Source of the DNA: JANXLO01 sp038231295 | GTDB taxonomy: Bacteria > Armatimonadota > Chthonomonadetes > Chthonomonadales > Chthonomonadaceae | Length of the DNA: 64,000 nucleotides | Direction: 5' to 3' | Assembly (NCBI GenBank): GCA_038231295.1 | Contig: JBBRLP010000014.1 | Coordinates: forward strand, 3,206-67,205 | Part shown: piece by piece, positions 8,365-16,829 of the stretch | How positions within the stretch are numbered: the first letter of the stretch is position 1 | How the letters are laid out: each line of letters starts with the position of its first letter | Made by a program: the position numbers and the translations under genes | The notes under the pieces: model-generated | What the model was told of the DNA's origin: nothing | Seen by the model: the letters and a program-made list of their open reading frames with translations, nothing else | Database searches by the model: none

Positions 8365-8805
8365 CTACGCCTCCGCACTCGGTCGAATGGTGAAGAGGGT
8401 ATGTCCGTACTCGACAGGATGCCCATCTTCGATGAATACATCTACGACAACGCCATCGGTCGGAGAGGTGAGATCGGTCATCAGTTTGACCGCCTGTATC
8501 GTTCCGATCTTCTGACCTTCCGTGACTTTCGCTCCCAGCCCCACCATCGGTTTGATATGCCGGAATACCCCCACCAGCGGCGCGATGACAGTGATATCCT
8601 GCGGCGGAGGCACCGGCTCCGGTTCAGGAGTTTCAAACTCGGCGAGGTAATCGCCGTCTGCGCTCTGGTAGACCACCATCGCGCCCCCGGCCGGAGGAGG
8701 AGTGCGTCGAATCGTCACCCTGGATTCGCCTTCGCGGAGAGTGACTTCGCTGATTTTCGCATTCTGAACGAGCGCGATCAGACGCTCCAGTTCGGAGACA
8801 TCCAT
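8365..8805 (-). CDS. accB: Acetyl-CoA carboxylase biotin carboxyl carrier protein
   Basis: 146 residues. The N-terminal region LERLIALVQNAKISEVTLREGESRVTIRR is typical AccB, followed by a Pro-rich linker and a C-terminal biotinyl domain from about residue 70 (VIAPLVGVFRHIKPMVGLGAKVTEGQKIG). The biotin site reads QAVKLM, with Lys107 where most AccB have E-A-M-K-M/L. The lysine and downstream PTDGVV...GHPVEYGHTLF hairpin are intact, so it should still be biotinylated. It carries carboxybiotin from AccC to the carboxyltransferase (accA/accD are not in the window). It is separated from accC by a prepilin gene. Confidence 0.93.
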   Translation of the reverse strand: MDVSELERLIALVQNAKISEVTLREGESRVTIRRTPPPAGGAMVVYQSADGDYLAEFETPEPEPVPPPQDITVIAPLVGVFRHIKPMVGLGAKVTEGQKIGTIQAVKLMTDLTSPTDGVVVDVFIEDGHPVEYGHTLFTIRPSAEA

Positions 8806-8867
8806 TGTTCTGTTCGCAAACGCCGTCGGAGCCTCCGGAATTTCGGAGGATCGGCGGTTCGCGCCTT

Positions 8868-10121
8868 TCAGATTTTGATTTTGAACATCGTGTATTCGAG
8901 CAGCCGCTGCGCCCAGGTCATAAAGACGAGGGTCAGGCAGACGATGAAGACCGTTTCGATAGGCAGGTTGCCGTTGATCTCCGTCTTGAGATGCCCGCTC
9001 TGTACTGTCTGAAGCGAGACCAGTCCCACGAGTCTATCCAGTATTCCGAGCGTCGTCCCGATCAGGTTACGGAAGTTATCAAACTGCCAGATCACCATCA
9101 GTGGCACGAACAGGGTCACCGGCGCGGACAGGAACTGGTATTTCTGCCGCTGATGCTCATTATAGATGACGCAGTTGCGGCAGCGTTCCCGTTTCTGCCC
9201 CTCGCTCAGGTGTGGGTTTGTCGGGATGCGTACGCCACGCGGCCCGACACGGGTCGGGATCGCGGCCTGCTTGGCTTCGGCGTTCTTACTGAGCAGATCC
9301 CCGATAGGTATAAATCCCGAATGTTTGTTGAGGGGCTGTGTCTTTTCGGGATCGTCCGGGGAGTTGCCGCCCATCGCGAGCAGAATGATGTTCTCCTCGC
9401 ACATACACCCGACGCGCTCTTTCCAGCACTTGGTACGGGCGTGGAAGATGGGGCAGCGGATGCGGATGCCTTCCCTGCAGAAGGGCAGTTCCCAGCACTT
9501 CGCCATCGCCCCGATAAGCGGACGCTTACGCTCGGTTCGGCCCGCGTCTTTGCCGTAGCTGATATTCGCCAGGTCGCGGTTTTTGCGCCCAAAAATCTTG
9601 CCCGCCAGAGTCTTCAGCGTCAGCAGTATCCCCGGCACTCCGAGGATATAGGCCATCATCTGAATCTCTTTGAGGCTCGCTTTGGAGGCGTCCCCGCTCA
9701 TCAGTTTCGCCGATTCACCGCTGAAGAACGCCCCGATAATAAACTGAAGCCCGAACGCCAGGAAGGCCGAAACGAGCAGATAGATGACGCCAAGCGCCTC
9801 TATCTCCCAGAAGATTAATGCTCCGGAGACGACGGTGACAACGAGACTGACATTCAGCCAGAGGGAGAGCGTCGTGATAGTCTGAAGCGCGGCCGTGTGG
9901 TCGGCGGCAGACATACCCGCCACATCCGCCAGACGACCTGAGAACAGCCCCCACATCAGCCATGCTGTCAACAGTACCGTCGGAATCAACGATATCTGGA
10001 ACACCTTTGTGAGGATGTCCACCACGCTGTCACTGAGAAAACTGTTCGAGTCAAAGTCCACAGCAGGACGGTTAATCCGCACTTTTTTCACCCACTTCTT
10101 TCGGCGAGAGGAGACTGCCAT
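8868..10121 (-). CDS. Multi-pass membrane protein with two-CW-type Cys cluster
   Basis: 417 residues, family not certain. Hydrophobic segments occur near residues 37-60 (VFQISLIPTVLLTAWLMWGL), 90-135 (two helices) and 160-180, and two or three more near the C-terminus (FLSAPVTLFVPLMVIWQF; VFIVCLTLVFMTWA). A cytosolic middle part holds CWELPFCREGIRIRCP, then KCWKERVGCMCEE and finally RCRNCVIYN: nine or so Cys in a pattern like the two-CW/zinc- or iron-sulfur-binding modules. It lies between efp and accB on the same strand, 50 bp after efp and 62 bp before accB. The Cys cluster suggests metal binding or redox sensing. No enzymatic motif was seen. Confidence 0.8.
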   Translation of the reverse strand: MAVSSRRKKWVKKVRINRPAVDFDSNSFLSDSVVDILTKVFQISLIPTVLLTAWLMWGLFSGRLADVAGMSAADHTAALQTITTLSLWLNVSLVVTVVSGALIFWEIEALGVIYLLVSAFLAFGLQFIIGAFFSGESAKLMSGDASKASLKEIQMMAYILGVPGILLTLKTLAGKIFGRKNRDLANISYGKDAGRTERKRPLIGAMAKCWELPFCREGIRIRCPIFHARTKCWKERVGCMCEENIILLAMGGNSPDDPEKTQPLNKHSGFIPIGDLLSKNAEAKQAAIPTRVGPRGVRIPTNPHLSEGQKRERCRNCVIYNEHQRQKYQFLSAPVTLFVPLMVIWQFDNFRNLIGTTLGILDRLVGLVSLQTVQSGHLKTEINGNLPIETVFIVCLTLVFMTWAQRLLEYTMFKIKI

Positions 10122-10171
10122 GCAAACCGGGCCGTGTGGACGAAACGGAGGTCTTCGCAGGAGTTCCCTGA

Positions 10172-10738
10172 CTACTTCACTCGTTCAAGATACGCATCGG
10201 TGCGCGTGTCCACTTTTACCTTATCCCCGATGTTGACAAAGAAAGGAACATTGATGACCGCGCCCGTTTCGAGTTTCGCGGGTTTCGATCCGCCGGAGGC
10301 CGTATCGCCTTTGACGCCAGGGTCGGTGTCAGCCACCTCGAGTTCGACAAAGAAAGGCAGTTCCGCGCCGAGTATTTTCTCGTTGTACTCGACGACCTGT
10401 ACTTCCATCCCGTCCTTGAGGTATTTGATCGTATCCCCGAAGATAGAAGCGGGAACACCGACCTGATCGAACGTCCCGGGATCCATCAGGAAGTACTCGC
10501 CGTCCTGCTGGTAGAGAAACTGCATCGGATGCCGATCCAGTATCGCCTGCTCGACCTTTTCTCCGGCGTTGAAGGTCTTGTCCATCACGCCGCCGGTCCG
10601 AAGGTTTTTGAGTTTGGAGCGCATGACCGCTCCGCCCTTGCCAGGTTTATGGTGCTGGAACCAGACAATCGTGAAGATTTCGCCATCCAGAAGAAGGGAG
10701 ACTCCATTCTTGAAATCCGAGGTATCAATTTTCGGCAC
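10172..10738 (-). CDS. efp: Translation elongation factor P
   Basis: 188 residues beginning with GTG 10738 (M)PKIDTSDFKNG, with AGGAGG 8 nt upstream. Three OB/KOW domains fit EF-P. The domain I loop reads HHKPGKGGA with Lys34, the residue modified (beta-lysine, rhamnose at Arg, or 5-aminopentanol in other phyla) to rescue ribosomes stalled at polyproline. No modification enzyme gene is in the window. It heads a block with accB and accC; efp-accB-accC is a common bacterial order, here interrupted by two extra genes. Confidence 0.96.
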   Translation of the reverse strand: MPKIDTSDFKNGVSLLLDGEIFTIVWFQHHKPGKGGAVMRSKLKNLRTGGVMDKTFNAGEKVEQAILDRHPMQFLYQQDGEYFLMDPGTFDQVGVPASIFGDTIKYLKDGMEVQVVEYNEKILGAELPFFVELEVADTDPGVKGDTASGGSKPAKLETGAVINVPFFVNIGDKVKVDTRTDAYLERVK

Positions 10739-10813
10739 AGTCCAAACCTCCTGCGTAAGAGAGCATCCGCAGACACTTCTTGCGTACTATAATCGCTCAG
10801 CGAAAACTGGCTC

Positions 10814-10843
10814 ATTATAGCACAGAGGCAGGACGTGACGCAA
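10814..10843 (-). promoter_or_regulatory. Promoter of the efp-accB-accC block
   Basis: Minus strand TTGCGT (838-843 of the 10.8-kb region), an 18-nt spacer and a perfect TATAAT at 10814-10819. It lies about 75 nt upstream of the efp start. No other strong promoter was seen between efp and accC, so the five genes may be one transcription unit. Confidence 0.6.
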
Positions 10844-10953
10844 CCGACACCGCCCCGAAACCGACGCCTTTGTCCCTGTCTACAACGTTAGACGTGACTG
10901 AGCGCAAACAGTTTCAGGGCGCTCCTGTGGCGCTGCTTCCGGCCCGTCAGTAG

Positions 10954-11400
10954 TCAGTAGGAGGAAGAGTGCGAGGAACTCAGGGAAGCGATAATGACCA
11001 GAGCGGTGAGCGCGAGCCAGAGTAGCCCGAAAAAGCCGCCGCAGAGAATGCCTACCCAGGCGTGTGTCTTGCCTTTGACCATCGGATACTGCGCCGCGAA
11101 CTTCAAGGCCTTGATACCCAGCACCACCGCCGCGATTCCGAGAACAATGCCGATCATGGGAATAAAGGCGAAAATCCCGATATAGTAGGAGAGAAGGGCA
11201 TTGGGATTATTTACCGGAATAAGCCCTCCCAGCACCTCTTCGGACATGGGCGGCCCCGGCTGCTGATAAGGCTGTTGGGGGTAGGGCTGCGCTCCATACG
11301 GCGGGCTGCCGTACCCTGCGGGCGGAGGATTGGGCGGCATGGGCGGGGGCGTGCCGCTGTTTTGAGGAGGCAGAGGCGGAGGCTGGGGGAACTGTGTCAT
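10954..11400 (-). CDS. DUF4190-type small membrane protein with Pro-rich N-terminus
   Basis: 148 residues from ATG 11400 (MTQFPQPPP), preceded by CAGGAG; upstream in-frame codons would run into rqcH. Residues 1-65 are Pro/Gln/Tyr-rich and disordered (PYGAQPYPQQPYQQPGPP). Two hydrophobic helices follow (YYIGIFAFIPMIGIVLGIAAVVLGIKAL and WVGILCGGFFGLLWLALTALVIIASL) separated by KGKTHAWVGI, the layout of DUF4190 proteins. Function of the family is not established. It diverges from rqcH across a 97-bp gap. Confidence 0.8.
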   Translation of the reverse strand: MTQFPQPPPLPPQNSGTPPPMPPNPPPAGYGSPPYGAQPYPQQPYQQPGPPMSEEVLGGLIPVNNPNALLSYYIGIFAFIPMIGIVLGIAAVVLGIKALKFAAQYPMVKGKTHAWVGILCGGFFGLLWLALTALVIIASLSSSHSSSY

Positions 11401-11486
11401 GGCGTTCGTCACTCCTGGGTCGTTGTTTCTCGCTGTGCGGATGCTGCCCGTCATTTCCCTTTCGAGCAGGCGACTTCCTCCTGCGG

Positions 11487-11492
11487 TATAAT
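11487..11492 (+). promoter_or_regulatory. -10 box of a predicted leaderless rqcH promoter
   Basis: A perfect TATAAT ends 5 nt before the rqcH ATG (11498), so the expected transcription start coincides with the start codon. No Shine-Dalgarno sequence is present, and no convincing -35 was found at 16-18 nt. Confidence 0.6.
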
Positions 11493-11497
11493 GAGCT

Positions 11498-13309
11498 ATG
11501 ACCACGCTCGATAAACCAAAACCCGTTCGCGTTCCCTTCGACAGCCTCACTCTTCGTGCGGTCGTGCAGGAACTCGCCTCCTCCCTGATAGGCGGGCAGG
11601 TGCAGGAGATCCGCCAGCCGACCACGACGGAGCTGCTCCTGAGCATCCGCAGCCAGGGTCAGAATTACACTCTGCTGCTCTCCGCCGACGCTCAGTTCGC
11701 CCGAGTTCATCTCACTACGGAGCGCAAACCGAACGCGCCGACCCCTTCCTCGTTCTGCACAGCCCTGCGCCGTCACCTCCAGAATGGGCGCATCCTCGGC
11801 ATTCGTCAGCGTGACTTCGACCGTATCTTTGAACTCGAAGTCGAGTCGCATACTGAGGAGGACAAACTTGTAAGGTTCACGATGATTGCAGAATTGATGG
11901 GCAAGCACAGCAACCTCATCCTCGTCAACAGCGAAGGGAAGGTTATCGAAGCCGCCAAGCGAATCTCGCATCGAATCAATCGGTTCCGTGAGACTCTGCC
12001 CGGCAAACCCTACCTGCCCCCGCCCGCGCAGACAGGCCGAATTTCACCCTTTCTCCCTGCATCCGAACTGCTTCCCCTCCTAGATGACCTGGCTGCCGAA
12101 ACAGGGACTGCGGAGGCGTTTCGTACCCTCTTACTGACCCGCTTTGAAGGATTTTCGCCGTTTCTCGCAGACGAAATCCTTTTCCGATTGAACCACCATA
12201 GCCAGGAGCCCTACCCAATTACCGCTCTGCTCGACACGCTGGAAAAGACACTTTCCAGGGCGGCTCGGAACCTCTATGATCCTGTCAAGATTCCTCTGGA
12301 ACGAGGGACGAAGACGAGATATGCTTACGCTTTGCCCCCTCTTCATCTCGCCACTGCGCTGCAATCCTGCTCTGATCTGAATGCCGCACTTGATGAAGCC
12401 TACGGCACCCTGACGATGCTCGACAGCATGGCATCAACTACTGCGGACCAACTCCGTAGAATGGAGCGAATGCAGCGCCGGCTTGAAAAGAAGAAAATGG
12501 ACGCGGAGAGAACTCTCGCAGAAGCAGCGCGGGCCGGAGAACTCCAACAGCAGGGCGAACTATTGCTGGCGCATCTCTGGAAGATGGAAACGGGAGCGAA
12601 AGAGGTGACAGTACAGGATTTCTACTCTCCCGACCAGTCGGAACGAACGCTGCTACTGAATCCGAAATTGACCCCGCAGGAAAACGCTCAGTCTTACTTT
12701 CGCCGCGCCCAGAAGGCACGGGATGGTCAGGAACGGGCAGCGACCACTCTCGCTACCGTAGAGGAACTTCTCAAAAGAAATCTCGCGTTACACGTTGAGA
12801 TACAACAGTCTCCTAGCGAAACAGCCGCGCTAGCTCAGGCGATTACGCACTTTCAGAAGAGGCTACAGGCAGAGGGGATACTTCCTGCGGACGAGGATGA
12901 GGCCGGTACACAATCGTCAGGGCCGGATTTTAAGGGGCATAAAATCCGGCGGTTCCTGACACCGGAGGGCGTGGAAATCTACTGGGGGGAAACCGCTACA
13001 GCGAACGATTTTCTGACGACGCGGGTTGCGGGGGCCAACGACCTCTGGCTGCACGTTCGCTCTTCTACCGGCTCTCATGTCGTCATTCGGACGCAAGGCA
13101 AGCCGGAAAAAGTGCCGCAAGCCGTCCTGTATCGGGCGGCACGAATCGCGGCGCTGCACAGCGCACAGAAGCACTCCAGCCTTGTTCCCGTGGACTACAC
13201 ACTGAAGAAGTATGTCCGCAAGCCGCGTGGGGCGGAACCGGGCAGTGTCGAGATACAGCGTGAGAAGACGCTGCACGTCAATCCGCTGGAGGCCGACGAC
13301 AAAGGGTGA
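11498..13309 (+). CDS. rqcH: RqcH/NFACT family ribosome quality control protein
   Basis: 603 residues. The NFACT-N domain is at the start (PFDSLTLRAVVQELASSLIGGQVQEIRQPTTTELLLSIRS, then TPSSFCTALRRHLQNGRI). A long coiled coil spans about residues 290-430 (RRMERMQRRLEKKKMDAERTLAEA). The C-terminal NFACT-R domain has GHKIRRFLTPEGVEIYWG, NDFLTTRVAGANDLWLHVR and GSHVVIR. Homologues (Rqc2/RqcH) bind the 50S subunit with stalled peptidyl-tRNA and recruit tRNA-Ala to add C-terminal alanine tails; in older annotation they are called fibronectin-binding proteins. It lies alone on the plus strand and converges on the tricorn gene. Its -10 box abuts the ATG. Confidence 0.93.
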   Translation: MTTLDKPKPVRVPFDSLTLRAVVQELASSLIGGQVQEIRQPTTTELLLSIRSQGQNYTLLLSADAQFARVHLTTERKPNAPTPSSFCTALRRHLQNGRILGIRQRDFDRIFELEVESHTEEDKLVRFTMIAELMGKHSNLILVNSEGKVIEAAKRISHRINRFRETLPGKPYLPPPAQTGRISPFLPASELLPLLDDLAAETGTAEAFRTLLLTRFEGFSPFLADEILFRLNHHSQEPYPITALLDTLEKTLSRAARNLYDPVKIPLERGTKTRYAYALPPLHLATALQSCSDLNAALDEAYGTLTMLDSMASTTADQLRRMERMQRRLEKKKMDAERTLAEAARAGELQQQGELLLAHLWKMETGAKEVTVQDFYSPDQSERTLLLNPKLTPQENAQSYFRRAQKARDGQERAATTLATVEELLKRNLALHVEIQQSPSETAALAQAITHFQKRLQAEGILPADEDEAGTQSSGPDFKGHKIRRFLTPEGVEIYWGETATANDFLTTRVAGANDLWLHVRSSTGSHVVIRTQGKPEKVPQAVLYRAARIAALHSAQKHSSLVPVDYTLKKYVRKPRGAEPGSVEIQREKTLHVNPLEADDKG

Positions 13310-13423
13310 GCAGGAGAAGCGGTCAGCGCAGGGCCGAATAGTCCGGCCCCGCCCAACACAGTTCCTGCTCCCCTCCAGAATACTTCCGCTCCCGTCCTGC
13401 TGTCAAGTGAGTGAGGAGAGCAA

Positions 13424-13505
13424 AGAGCGGTAGTGGCTGCGGGATGTGCAAAGGGTTGACACCCCTTTGCTGACCCTTTGCCACTACTGCCCCTCGCTAC
13501 GCGAC
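13424..13505. repeat. Structured dispersed repeat between rqcH and tricorn gene
   Basis: GCGGTAGTGGC near 13427 pairs with GCCACTACTGC near 13480, enclosing AAAGGG...CCCTTT. An 18-bp segment (13448-13465) recurs inverted at 63019-63036, and TTTGCCACTAC...TACGCG recurs near 19376-19415. Located between convergent genes, it could also serve as terminator for either. Confidence 0.6.
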
Positions 13506-13512
13506 GTCGCAA

Positions 13513-16500
13513 TCAGACCGCGAGGTTGGGCCGGTTGTCGAAGTTGGGTTTCTGCACCGGGTTCTCTTCCATCTGCTTCAGGATCACTTCGAGCGCCTTT
13601 TCCATCTGCGGGTCGTAGCTGCGGGCATAGTCCTGCGGAGCGATGTCTATGTCTATGTCCGGGTCGGTGCCGTAGTTCTCCACGCCCCAACCCACGTCCT
13701 GGAACCAGAACGAGAACTCAGGCTGGGTCGTCACCGCGCCATCCGCGAGGGGATTCCGGGGCCAGATGCCGACGACGCCTCCCCAGGTGCGCTTGCCGAT
13801 GAGAGTGCCGATCTTTTTCAGTTTGAACACGTGACTGAAAATGTCTCCGTCCGAACCCGCGAACTGATTCGTGAGGGCGACAATCGGACCGGCGATGGCA
13901 TGGTCGGGATAGGGCTGGGGCTGTCCCCAGCGCTGAATATCGTAGCCGACCCGACGGCGCGACAACTTCTCGAGGAGGAGTTGGGAAACGTGGCCGCCCC
14001 GGTTATACCGAACGTCCACGATCAACCCGTCTCGATCCGCTTCCGCGAGGTAGAGACGGTGGAACTCCGCGTAGCCATTGGCCCCCATGTCCGGCACATG
14101 AACGTAGCCGACTTTCCCACCCGTTTTTTCGTGAACATAGCGGCGATTGGCCTCGACCCATTCGCGATAGCGCGTGGGAAACTCCGATTTCAGCGTTGTC
14201 ACCGTCACGCTACGTGTCTTGCCATCGACATCCTGCACCGACAGCACCACTTCGCTGCCCGCAAGATTGACGAGCGCCTCCTGGGGAGGAAGGTCTTTCG
14301 AGAGTTTGCGGCCGTTGATCGCGAGCAGCAGCGTTCCCTCGTGGATATTGACGCCCGGCGCGAGCAGCGGCGAAGAGGCCCGCGCCTCTCCCGGTGCGCC
14401 CCGCAGGAGGCGCTGAATGCGGTACTGTCCGCTGGCGGCATCGAAAGCGATGTCCGCGCCCAGGAAGCCGACCGGATAGCTCGGCTCCGTGCGATAGTCG
14501 CCGCCCATCTCGTAGGCGTGCGAGGTGCCGAGTTCGCCCTGCATCTCCCACATCAGATCGGAGAACTCGCCGCGTGTACCGATGCGCTGAATAAGCGGCT
14601 CGTAGCGCTCCCAGACCGCTGTCCAGTTGATGCTCGACATATCGGCAGTCCAGAAATGGTCTCGCTGCAAACGCCAGGCCTCGCGGGCCATCTGCCGCCA
14701 TTCGACGCCCGGTTCGAGCGAGACCTTGATGCGGCCCAGATCAACCCAGCCGGATTTACGGCCCGGTTCCGGCCCCGCCTTCTCGTCCGGCTTGACTCCA
14801 GCGACCACCACACGCAGTTTACGCGCTGAGCGGTACGCCAGGGTCTTGCCATCCGGTGATAACGTGAACTCGCTGACCTTCTGTATCAGCGGCTCGTGCT
14901 TCAGCTCTTTGAAGTCATAGACCTCCAGAACCCCTTTCGGGCCGCTTTCTCCGCCGAAGCTGACCGCGCCTTCGACAGGATACGACGTAAAGAGCGCCTT
15001 GCCTTTGATGCCCGCGATCTGACCGTAACGGCCTTCGGGAACGGGGAAAGCGACGATGCGATTCTGGATGCCATCGAGATCAATCTCCACCGCTTTCGGC
15101 AGGGCGTCGGTCGGTTTCGCCGGAACTTCGCCGGTCGCCTCTTCCTCCGGAGTTGTCTCCTCATTCTCCGTCTTCGGCTTCGGGCCTTCCTGGAGCGGGT
15201 GCGGCTGCGGGATAAAGGGGGAGAGCGTATCGGCTTTGAGGGTAATCAGATACGGTCGGGTGCCTTTTGGGAAGCCGAGGTCGAAATGCAGGCCATCGTA
15301 GACCGGGTTCAGTTCGCGCTGCCCGATGAAGTAGAGATACTTGCCTTCCGGATCGAAGGCCGGGTCGGTGTCCCCCAGAATTGGCTCGGTGATGGTGTGC
15401 GTCTCGCCCGTCGTTCTGTCCCAGAGTTTGATGGCGCTCGTATAGTGCGTCTGCTGGAACCCGTAGGCGACCCAGCGTCCGTCCGGCGACCAGCAGCAGC
15501 CATGAATATGCGCGAAGGGACTGCTGTCAATGGTCTTCTGGGAGCCGTCGTTCAGGTCTACAAAGAGGAGTTCGTTGCGGTGATTGGCAAGGATCACCTG
15601 GTCGGCGGTCGGGGAGACGAGCAGCGACATCGGGCGTCCGATGTCGAGGCCCTCAAACCGTTTCGGCGCAGTGGTGTCGCTCGTCGAGTGGATTTCAAGC
15701 GTCTCCTCACCTCCCGAGTCGGTGACTGTGAGAACGCGCTTTCCGTCCTTGAGCCAGGTCGTCAGCCGATACCGCTCCGGGTTCGCGGGGTCTTCCCCAC
15801 CCTGCTGCGTGACGGCGCCTTCCCAGTTCCCGAACGTAAAACTCTTGCCGCGCGTGGTGACGGTCAGCGCCTCGCCGTGCGGCGCGAGATCGTAGCCATC
15901 CATATGGCGGGCCGCGTCCGCGAATTTGCGCTGTCGGTAGACTCGCGGGCTGTGGTAGACGACCGGGACTTTTGTATCGGTGTCTGTCTTCGTATCGTAG
16001 ACGTAGAGGTCGCCACCTGCATGGTAGACGATTCGTTCGCCATCCGTCGAGGGGAATCGGGCGAAGAAGTCGGTATGATGCGTGTGCTGCTTCACATCCT
16101 CGCCCGTCGGAGCGCAGGAGTAGAGGTTCGCGATTCCTTCGTGGTCGGAGAGAAAGAAGACCCGATCCCCCACCCACATCGGCCGCGCCAGGTTGCCTTT
16201 AAGCGTCAGCAGGCGTCGGAACTGCCCGTTGCCTTCCGCGTCAATCCACAGGTCCCCCGCCGTGCCGCCCCGATAGCGTTTCCAGCGGGCCGGGTCGTTG
16301 TTGTTCCGGCCGAGCGCGATGCGGTTTCCATCACGAATCGAGATACTGAGCGCGGGGCCGAGGTTCAGCGGTTCCGGCATACCTCCCATAGGGCTGACCG
16401 CATAGATCGCATGCTGACGGTCGAACGGCTGCTCGAAATCGCTGGCAAAGAGGATACTACTGCCGTCCGGCGTCCACCCGACCACGTTGCTGTTGACGCC

Positions 16501-16755
16501 CAGATAGGTCACACGGCGAACCGGGCCGCCCTCCGCTGGCAGGACGTAGACCTCGTTATGGCCCTCCTCCCGCCCGGTGAAGGCGATAGAGGTCCCATCC
16601 GGTGAAAAGTAGGGCGTTGAGATCGTGCCGAGATTGGCCGTCAGCCGCCGTGCGATACCGCCGGAGACCGGAACGGCCCAGAGGTCGTCCTCAGAGACGA
16701 AAACGAGGGTATCTGCATGGAGAGTGGGATAGCGATAGTAACCGGATGTGGACAT
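13513..16755 (-). CDS. tri: Tricorn-like S41 protease
   Basis: 1080 residues from ATG 16755, with AGGAGG 4 nt upstream. The N-terminal half (about 1-600) has repeated beta-propeller blades (YFSPDGTSIAFTGREEG, WTPDGSSILFASDF, WSPDGRWVAYG). An acidic Glu/Thr-rich linker (TENEETTPEEEA) is followed by a helical region, a PDZ domain (GVNIHEGTLLLAINGRKL) and an S41 C-terminal protease domain. Catalytic residues are intact: LGTSHAYE near 744-745, nucleophile Ser in FAGSDGD near 968, and Glu in VENYGTDPD near 1025, close to the positions in the archaeal enzyme. The absence of a signal peptide agrees with cytosolic action downstream of the proteasome or Clp/Lon. Tricorn interacting factors are not in the window. 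Confidence 0.95.
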   Translation of the reverse strand: MSTSGYYRYPTLHADTLVFVSEDDLWAVPVSGGIARRLTANLGTISTPYFSPDGTSIAFTGREEGHNEVYVLPAEGGPVRRVTYLGVNSNVVGWTPDGSSILFASDFEQPFDRQHAIYAVSPMGGMPEPLNLGPALSISIRDGNRIALGRNNNDPARWKRYRGGTAGDLWIDAEGNGQFRRLLTLKGNLARPMWVGDRVFFLSDHEGIANLYSCAPTGEDVKQHTHHTDFFARFPSTDGERIVYHAGGDLYVYDTKTDTDTKVPVVYHSPRVYRQRKFADAARHMDGYDLAPHGEALTVTTRGKSFTFGNWEGAVTQQGGEDPANPERYRLTTWLKDGKRVLTVTDSGGEETLEIHSTSDTTAPKRFEGLDIGRPMSLLVSPTADQVILANHRNELLFVDLNDGSQKTIDSSPFAHIHGCCWSPDGRWVAYGFQQTHYTSAIKLWDRTTGETHTITEPILGDTDPAFDPEGKYLYFIGQRELNPVYDGLHFDLGFPKGTRPYLITLKADTLSPFIPQPHPLQEGPKPKTENEETTPEEEATGEVPAKPTDALPKAVEIDLDGIQNRIVAFPVPEGRYGQIAGIKGKALFTSYPVEGAVSFGGESGPKGVLEVYDFKELKHEPLIQKVSEFTLSPDGKTLAYRSARKLRVVVAGVKPDEKAGPEPGRKSGWVDLGRIKVSLEPGVEWRQMAREAWRLQRDHFWTADMSSINWTAVWERYEPLIQRIGTRGEFSDLMWEMQGELGTSHAYEMGGDYRTEPSYPVGFLGADIAFDAASGQYRIQRLLRGAPGEARASSPLLAPGVNIHEGTLLLAINGRKLSKDLPPQEALVNLAGSEVVLSVQDVDGKTRSVTVTTLKSEFPTRYREWVEANRRYVHEKTGGKVGYVHVPDMGANGYAEFHRLYLAEADRDGLIVDVRYNRGGHVSQLLLEKLSRRRVGYDIQRWGQPQPYPDHAIAGPIVALTNQFAGSDGDIFSHVFKLKKIGTLIGKRTWGGVVGIWPRNPLADGAVTTQPEFSFWFQDVGWGVENYGTDPDIDIDIAPQDYARSYDPQMEKALEVILKQMEENPVQKPNFDNRPNLAV

Positions 16756-16829
16756 GAGGCCTCCTGTCGGGCAGTATGCTGCGAAATGCGCTTCGCAGCC
16801 AGAGAGAATCGAGCGCATGGGAATGGAAA

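Noticed and set aside
11405..11646. Longer start for the DUF4190 protein
   Set aside because: Would overlap the divergent rqcH gene and its promoter; the ATG at 11400 has CAGGAG.
14896..16605. 569-residue plus-strand open frame
   Set aside because: Antisense to the tricorn gene, whose catalytic residues and propeller repeats are intact.
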